The notes below the pieces were generated by a model. It did not search any database and was not told the origin of the DNA. It was given only the letters and a program-made list of their open reading frames with translations. From positions 1-10,805 of the forward strand of contig CAZBWS010000074.1 in assembly GCA_964495705.1 (NCBI GenBank): DNA of 10,805 bases, given 5' to 3'. The translations under genes and the position numbers were made by a program. This document shows, piece after piece, positions 6,526 to 10,805 of the stretch (positions are counted from its first letter, which is position 1; each line of letters opens with the position of its first letter). The stretch comes from CAZBWS01 sp964495705. GTDB lineage: Bacteria; Pseudomonadota; Gammaproteobacteria; HTCC5015.

Positions 6526-7922
6526 ACCTACACTTTTTATTAACGGATTATTTAATCTGGTTTTTAGTCGTGGTTAGTGTTGTTTATGCAGCTCATGTGA
6601 GACGTCATGAACACTTGCTCGCCCCTTGGCGTCAGGTTTTGCACAGCCACGTAGGTGCCGCTACAGGTGTGGTGTTGGCAGCCTATGTCTGTATCGGTTT
6701 ATTAGACTCAGTGCATTATTATCCCACCGTGCAAGTTGACTCACCTGAAGGTGAGGCGGTGGTGTCGACGGAGTTGCTGAGTGTGTTTGATGTGATCGTC
6801 ACGCCCATGCGCACCCAAGTTGAGACGACTTACTCAAAGCCCTTTGCCTTACACAGCTTCAGTAAGAAAACGATCGAAGTGGAGGGCGGTGGGCAAGTGC
6901 GTTCTTACCCTAAGTTAAAACACGCAGGTTCGCATTTGCAGTCAGAAGATAAAGCCGCTACGGATATCTTACTTAAGGGACTTACGGGTGCACTGTATGG
7001 TTTAGGTGTGTGGTTGATCCTATTAATACTGCATTGTCTTATTAGGGCAAAATTGCACCCGGTTAAATTTTTACAACAAATAAAAAACCTTCTGTTTAAG
7101 TCATCGGCATTGCGCACAGCCAGCCTTGTAGCCTTGTTATTATTTTTGATTACGGGGGCGACGTATCACCTAAGCGGCTACTATCACATATGGGGCACAG
7201 ACAAAGTCGGTTACGACGTATTTTACATTACCTTGAAAAGCATACGTACAGGCTTGGTGATAGGTACGTTGACTACTTTGGTGATGTTACCCCTCGCCTT
7301 AGTTCTTGGTATGAGTGCGGGATATTTCAAAGGTTGGGTTGATGATGTGGTGCAATATTTGTATACCACTTTGAATGCTATACCCAGCATATTGCTGATC
7401 GCTGCTGCGGTATTGATGTTAGATGTGTATATGTATAACAACGCGGATCAATTTACCAGTGTGATAGAGCGTGCAGATTGGCGCTTGTTTTTTATCTGCT
7501 TGATACTCGGCATTACCAGTTGGACAGGGCTGTGTCGCTTGCTGCGTGCAGAGACACTCAAACTGCGAGAAATGGATTATGTCAATGCATCCACGGCTTT
7601 TGGTGTGCGCAACCGCATGATTTTGATCAAACATTTATTGCCTAATGTGATGCATTTGGTATTGATATCAATAGTCTTAGATTTTAGTGGCTTAGTATTG
7701 GCGGAGGCTGTGTTGTCCTATGTGGGTGTGGGCGTAGACCCAACCACCCACAGCTGGGGTAATATGATTAACAGTGCACGTCTAGAGATGGCCCGTGAGC
7801 CGATGGTTTGGTGGGCTTTAACCGCTTCATTTTTTGCTATGTTGACCTTAGTTCTGTGCGCCAACCTATTTACTGATGTAGTGCGTGATGCCTTTGATCC
7901 ACGCTTGCGGGAGCGCATATGA
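6522..7922 (+). CDS. ABC importer permease, DppC/YejE type, with extended N-terminus
   Basis: A 466-aa inner-membrane permease, the partner of the preceding one; DppC-type proteins usually have about 300-340 residues. The conserved part starts near residue 197. It has a helix (198-215), the periplasmic element HIWGTDKVGYDVF (222-234, matching the family's HxxGTDxxGRDV), the core helices, and a cytoplasmic EAA loop at about 346-375 with NASTAFGVRNRMILIKHLLP. It ends FDPRLRERI, as is typical. The extra 190 residues hold three predicted helices (9-25, 46-63, 153-175), a basic loop at 26-44, and a periplasmic loop of about 90 residues (64-152). No methionine lies between residues 97 and 254, so a shorter canonical start is unlikely. 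The ATGA overlap and GAGG (6513-6516) support coupled translation from this start. Confidence 0.9.
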   Translation: MNLHFLLTDYLIWFLVVVSVVYAAHVRRHEHLLAPWRQVLHSHVGAATGVVLAAYVCIGLLDSVHYYPTVQVDSPEGEAVVSTELLSVFDVIVTPMRTQVETTYSKPFALHSFSKKTIEVEGGGQVRSYPKLKHAGSHLQSEDKAATDILLKGLTGALYGLGVWLILLILHCLIRAKLHPVKFLQQIKNLLFKSSALRTASLVALLLFLITGATYHLSGYYHIWGTDKVGYDVFYITLKSIRTGLVIGTLTTLVMLPLALVLGMSAGYFKGWVDDVVQYLYTTLNAIPSILLIAAAVLMLDVYMYNNADQFTSVIERADWRLFFICLILGITSWTGLCRLLRAETLKLREMDYVNASTAFGVRNRMILIKHLLPNVMHLVLISIVLDFSGLVLAEAVLSYVGVGVDPTTHSWGNMINSARLEMAREPMVWWALTASFFAMLTLVLCANLFTDVVRDAFDPRLRERI

Positions 7923-9550
7923 ACGAGCTTATTTTAGATGTAAAAAATCTCGCGATTGCCTTTGGCGAAAACCGCGTGGTTGACGATGTCAGCTTTAAGA
8001 TTCGCCAAGGAGAAACCCTATCACTAGTGGGTGAGTCTGGCAGTGGCAAGTCAATGAGTGCCTTGGCCATTATGCGCTTATTGCCTACGGCTGCGCGCAT
8101 ACAAGGAGGCAAGGTCACCCTGTTTGGACGAGAGCTATTGTCGGTGCCCGAGCAGCGCATGCGCAGTATCCGCGGGGGTGATATGGGTATGATATTCCAA
8201 GAGCCCATGACCAGTTTAAACCCTGTAATTAAAGTAGGTGAGCAGATTGCAGAGTCTCTGCGTGTACACCATAAATTGAGTCGTAGCCAAGCTAAGCTGC
8301 GTGCAATCGAGCTACTTGATCAAGTTGGAATCGTCAATCCAGTACAGCGTTCTCAAGACTATCCGCATTTACTTTCTGGTGGCATGAAACAGCGTGTGAT
8401 GATTGCCACTGCCTTAGCTGGTAAACCCAAATTACTCATCGCCGATGAGCCGACCACTGCCTTGGATGTCACCATACAAGCACAGGTTCTAGATTTAATA
8501 AAAGACCTGCAGCGTGAGCAAGGCACCGCAGTATTATTTATTACTCACGACTTAGCGGTGGTTTCGCAGGTGGCGGATGAAGTGGTAGTAATGCGCCAAG
8601 GCCAGGTATTAGAGCAGGGCAGTGCAAAAACATTCTTTGCCAACCCTCAACATGAATATAGCCGCGAGTTATTCGATGCTTTGCCGAGTTTTGATAAGCG
8701 TGGCAAGTCATTGCAAACAGGGGCGCAGCAAAATGCGGATGCACCCGTGAACAGTGATGTGGTGTTATCTGTAGATGATTTGAAAATTTACTTCCCCATA
8801 CGCAAGGGCTTATTCAAACGAACGGTTGGCCATGTAAAGGCCGTTGACGGTGTTAGCTTTGAGCTAAAAAAAGGTCAAACATTGGCGTTAGTGGGCGAGT
8901 CGGGTAGTGGTAAAACCACCATCGGCCGAGGCATTTTAAAACTCAACCCAGCCACATCGGGAGAGTTACATTATGAACAGAAAAATATTGCCGAACTAGA
9001 TTATAAGCAGTTACTGCAATACCGCTCTGATGTACAAGTGGTATTTCAAGACCCGTACTCCTCTATGAACCCGCGTATGCTTATCGGCGAGATAATCGCT
9101 GAGGGAATGATTGCACTGGATATCTGTGTCGACAAAACAGCGCGTGATCAACGTATACAGAGCTTATTAGAACAGGTTGGTTTGCCTGAAGATGCCGCAT
9201 TACGTTACCCCCATGAATTCTCTGGTGGTCAGCGCCAGCGCATCTGTATAGCCAGAGCATTAGCTGTAGACCCTAAGGTCTTGATCTTAGATGAGCCAAC
9301 TAGTGCATTGGACGTGTCTGTACAGGCTCAAATTCTCGATTTACTGTATGCCCTGCAGCAACAGTTAGGTCTTAGCTATTTATTCATTACTCACAATATA
9401 TCCGTGGTTGCCTACTTTGCCCATGATGTCATCGTGATGCAGCAAGGTAAACTTGTGGAACAAGGCAGTGTGCAGCAAGTGTTACAAGAACCTAGAGACC
9501 CTTATACTCAGCAGTTACTGGCTGCAGTGCCGCGAGTGCGCCGTGCTTAA
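7919..9550 (+). CDS. Duplicated ABC ATPase of peptide importer (DppD-DppF fusion, YejF/GsiA type)
   Basis: This cytoplasmic 543-aa protein powers the importer; it carries both nucleotide-binding domains in one chain, as in YejF and GsiA. Domain 1 has Walker A GESGSGKS (38-45), Q-loop Q94, signature LSGGM (152-156), Walker B LLIADEP (172-178) and H-loop H210. Domain 2 has Walker A GESGSGKT (326-333), Q-loop Q377, signature FSGGQ (434-438), Walker B LILDEP (455-460) and H492. Both domains end in the short oligopeptide-type tail (about 243-256 and 526-538). A linker of low complexity (261-281) joins them. All ATPase residues are intact in both halves, so both sites should hydrolyse ATP. It starts in an ATGA overlap with GGGAG (7909-7913) upstream. 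With one fused ATPase and two permeases the importer is complete. Confidence 0.95.
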   Translation: MNELILDVKNLAIAFGENRVVDDVSFKIRQGETLSLVGESGSGKSMSALAIMRLLPTAARIQGGKVTLFGRELLSVPEQRMRSIRGGDMGMIFQEPMTSLNPVIKVGEQIAESLRVHHKLSRSQAKLRAIELLDQVGIVNPVQRSQDYPHLLSGGMKQRVMIATALAGKPKLLIADEPTTALDVTIQAQVLDLIKDLQREQGTAVLFITHDLAVVSQVADEVVVMRQGQVLEQGSAKTFFANPQHEYSRELFDALPSFDKRGKSLQTGAQQNADAPVNSDVVLSVDDLKIYFPIRKGLFKRTVGHVKAVDGVSFELKKGQTLALVGESGSGKTTIGRGILKLNPATSGELHYEQKNIAELDYKQLLQYRSDVQVVFQDPYSSMNPRMLIGEIIAEGMIALDICVDKTARDQRIQSLLEQVGLPEDAALRYPHEFSGGQRQRICIARALAVDPKVLILDEPTSALDVSVQAQILDLLYALQQQLGLSYLFITHNISVVAYFAHDVIVMQQGKLVEQGSVQQVLQEPRDPYTQQLLAAVPRVRRA

Positions 9551-10280
9551 AATTTTAAAGCTACTGCTAACTAGCGTATCCGCATTACTCATCGGCTGTG
9601 CCACGCCCTCAGCAAAAATAGACTTGTTGAAGGGGAGCTCGATACAGCATAAGGCGGAGTGTGTAGTGTTACTACATGGCCTAGCGCGCAGTAGCAGATC
9701 TATGCGCAAGCTAGAGCAAGCGCTTAATGGAGCAGGCTTTCGTACTATTAACATTGACTACCCGTCCACACGCTTTACTAATGCTCAGTTACTAGAACGT
9801 TTTATTCACCCTGGCATTACAAAATATTGTCCGCCTGATGCTTACCAGTTGCACTTTGTGGGTCACTCTATGGGGGGGATTTTGTCCCGCCTATATATTC
9901 AACAACAACGCCCTGCCAAGCTCGGTAAAGTCGTTACTATCGCATCTCCCCATAAAGGTACAGAGCTGGTAGATAAATTAGGTTGGATCCCATTGTTCAA
10001 GTGGATTAACGGTAGGGCAGGCTACGAAATGGGCGCGAAGGCGGATACGCTACTAGACTCCTTGCCAAAGCCAGACTACCCCGTGTTGGCTGTCGTAGGA
10101 ACATTTAGTGGCAACCCATTCTACTCTCTTTTAATTCCAGGGCGTGATGATGGCAAGGTGTCTGTAGATAGTGCGAGTTTACTGGGCGCAGAACAGGTAT
10201 TAAAAGTGCCTTATTCACATACGTATATTATGAAAAAGCGCAAGGTGATTGAGGCGGTGGTTGATTTTTTTATAGATTGA
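9543..10280 (+). CDS. Lipoprotein alpha/beta hydrolase (lipase/PGAP1-like esterase)
   Basis: A 245-aa secreted hydrolase. I chose GTG at 9543, 8 bases inside the end of the ATPase gene, because it gives a clean lipoprotein signal: two lysines, a hydrophobic core, then LIGC with C19 lipidated. The longer open frame upstream is antisense-like filler within the ATPase gene. Alpha/beta hydrolase features follow: the oxyanion strand VVLLHGLARS (41-50), the nucleophile elbow GHSMG (107-111, Ser109), IASPHKG (133-139), an acid in GRDDGKVSVDSA (likely Asp203, or Asp202), and SHTY with His226. The arrangement resembles triacylglycerol lipases and PGAP1-like esterases; the natural substrate is unknown. 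Ala at position +2 fits outer-membrane sorting. It is the last gene of the transporter operon; only a weak GAG lies upstream, so translation probably depends on coupling. Confidence 0.85.
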   Translation: MLKILKLLLTSVSALLIGCATPSAKIDLLKGSSIQHKAECVVLLHGLARSSRSMRKLEQALNGAGFRTINIDYPSTRFTNAQLLERFIHPGITKYCPPDAYQLHFVGHSMGGILSRLYIQQQRPAKLGKVVTIASPHKGTELVDKLGWIPLFKWINGRAGYEMGAKADTLLDSLPKPDYPVLAVVGTFSGNPFYSLLIPGRDDGKVSVDSASLLGAEQVLKVPYSHTYIMKKRKVIEAVVDFFID

Positions 10281-10287
10281 TTACTGT

Positions 10288-10623
10288 TTAGCTTATAGGT
10301 GTAATGTTGTTTCTTTCAAACCAGTCATCTTGCTCTGATATATTAGAGCCCAGTCCAGCATTGTAATTTGTAGTCAGTTCATCCCCTTTTTTGATGTCCA
10401 TGGCGGCGTAATAGCAAAGCGATTCATTCTCTTTATTAGCTTCATAGCGCATATTTGCAGGGTTGGCGTGATTGTATAAGCTACCAAATCCTAAGCAAAG
10501 AGCAGAGCAGGGCGTGGACTCGGTCAGTGCCTCCGATTTACATGACACGATGAGAAAGCCGCTGGAAAAATTGTTATTAAAAAGTTTACAAAGTGTCGAC
10601 TTAGGTATGTTGAGCAACATCAA
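10288..10623 (-). pseudogene. C-terminal remnant of a SET-domain protein methyltransferase
   Basis: The minus-strand frame ends at 10288 and reads through to a TTG/ATG pair near 10618-10623 (111 aa). Only the last 70 residues or so, encoded at about 10288-10506, look like a real protein: LGFGSLYNHANPANMRYE, then AAMDIKKGDELTTNYN, and DDWFERNNITPIS at the end. These are the C-terminal SET motifs (NHxxPxN and the GDELTTNY tyrosine segment) of small bacterial SET-domain lysine methyltransferases. The N-terminal half with the SAM-binding GxG segment is missing; the first 30 or so residues are antisense to the sulfotransferase remnant and match nothing I know. An active enzyme is unlikely. It converges on the hydrolase gene with a gap of only 7 bases and no hairpin. 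Confidence 0.65.
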
Positions 10624-10805
10624 ACAAGTCGATCAGCCAAAGGCGCTAAAGTGGCTCGACAATCTACCGCAGAACTCATTGCGAATACCTTTCTTACACG
10701 CCTTGTTTCCCGATGCGTTGTTTATTTATATACGTCGTGAAGCAAAAGATAATATTAGCTGACTTGGTCAGCATACCTAGCGAACAAAAATATATTATTG
10801 AACAC
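10514..10805 (+). pseudogene. Internal fragment of a sulfotransferase gene, frame broken
   Basis: The plus-strand frame to the TGA at 10760-10762 encodes KALKWLDNLPQNSLRIPFL, then HALFPDALFIYIRREAKDNI, a clear match to the 3'-phosphate-binding region of PAPS-dependent sulfotransferases (xKxPxNSLRIPFLxxxFPDAxFIxxxRD). The N-terminal P-loop (PRSGTT type) that binds the 5'-phosphosulfate is absent: upstream of about 10510 the sequence belongs to the SET remnant. After the stop, another frame reads LADLVSIPSEQKYIIEH, which resembles the later EDLVxxPExxxxxIxxF segment of the same family, suggesting an internal deletion with frameshift. A TTG at 10472 opens the frame but lies in the SET part, so I do not call a start. 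The gene may continue beyond the window. Confidence 0.6.

Noticed and set aside
7870..8208. Minus-strand open frame of 112 codons
   Set aside because: It lies antisense to the permease/ATPase junction, where both plus-strand genes have strong family motifs; its translation resembles no family I know.
9453..9542. N-terminal 30 residues of the long hydrolase frame
   Set aside because: This part overlaps the ATPase gene, lacks a signal sequence, and a better start with a lipobox exists at 9543.
10472..10513. TTG at 10472 as the true start of a small sulfotransferase-like protein
   Set aside because: The first 14 codons are antisense to the SET C-terminal motif (SLYNHANPAN region), and the sulfotransferase P-loop half is absent, so this is a chance frame extension.

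Overview
The window reads as a chromosomal segment of a gammaproteobacterium with moderate G+C, judged by eye. The evidence is the run of tRNA-Val/tRNA-Asp genes, then ppiD, a convergent fabI, and an operon for a peptide-type ABC importer. To my knowledge this resembles the ppiD-fabI-ABC transporter neighbourhood of Pseudomonas and related marine lineages. A marine Cellvibrionales/Pseudomonadales-type host is plausible, but the species cannot be fixed from the sequence alone.

Layout. Positions 1-416 are a tRNA block. It starts with the 3' part of a tRNA-Asp and its terminator, then a strong promoter with a GC-rich discriminator, tRNA-Val(TAC), a second tRNA-Asp(GTC) identical to the first over the shared 54 bases, and a second terminator. 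Positions 453-2494 hold ppiD, a membrane-anchored periplasmic chaperone, with its promoter region and a symmetric terminator shared with the convergent fabI. Positions 2516-3295 (minus strand) are fabI, the NADH-dependent enoyl-ACP reductase of fatty acid synthesis. A 78-bp divergent spacer separates fabI from the operon.

Positions 3374-10280 form one tightly packed plus-strand operon: a family 5 solute-binding protein, two permeases, a double ATPase and a small lipoprotein alpha/beta hydrolase. The three internal junctions of the transporter are ATGA overlaps. The hydrolase starts at a GTG inside the end of the ATPase gene. The transporter is complete, with both permeases and both nucleotide-binding domains, and should import peptides or a similar solute. 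It has two unusual architectures: the binding protein carries both a lipoprotein signal and a C-terminal membrane helix, and the second permease has about 190 extra N-terminal residues with three more membrane helices and a periplasmic loop.

Positions 10288-10805 look like genomic wreckage. The C-terminal half of a SET-domain methyltransferase gene (minus strand) abuts the middle of a sulfotransferase gene (plus strand) at about 10500-10515, and the sulfotransferase frame is broken again at 10760. Neither gene is complete, which suggests a deletion or rearrangement scar.

I see no CRISPR array, insertion sequence, phage genes or clearly novel defence system. The most interesting material is the odd transporter architecture with its coupled lipoprotein hydrolase, and the remnant junction at the right end.
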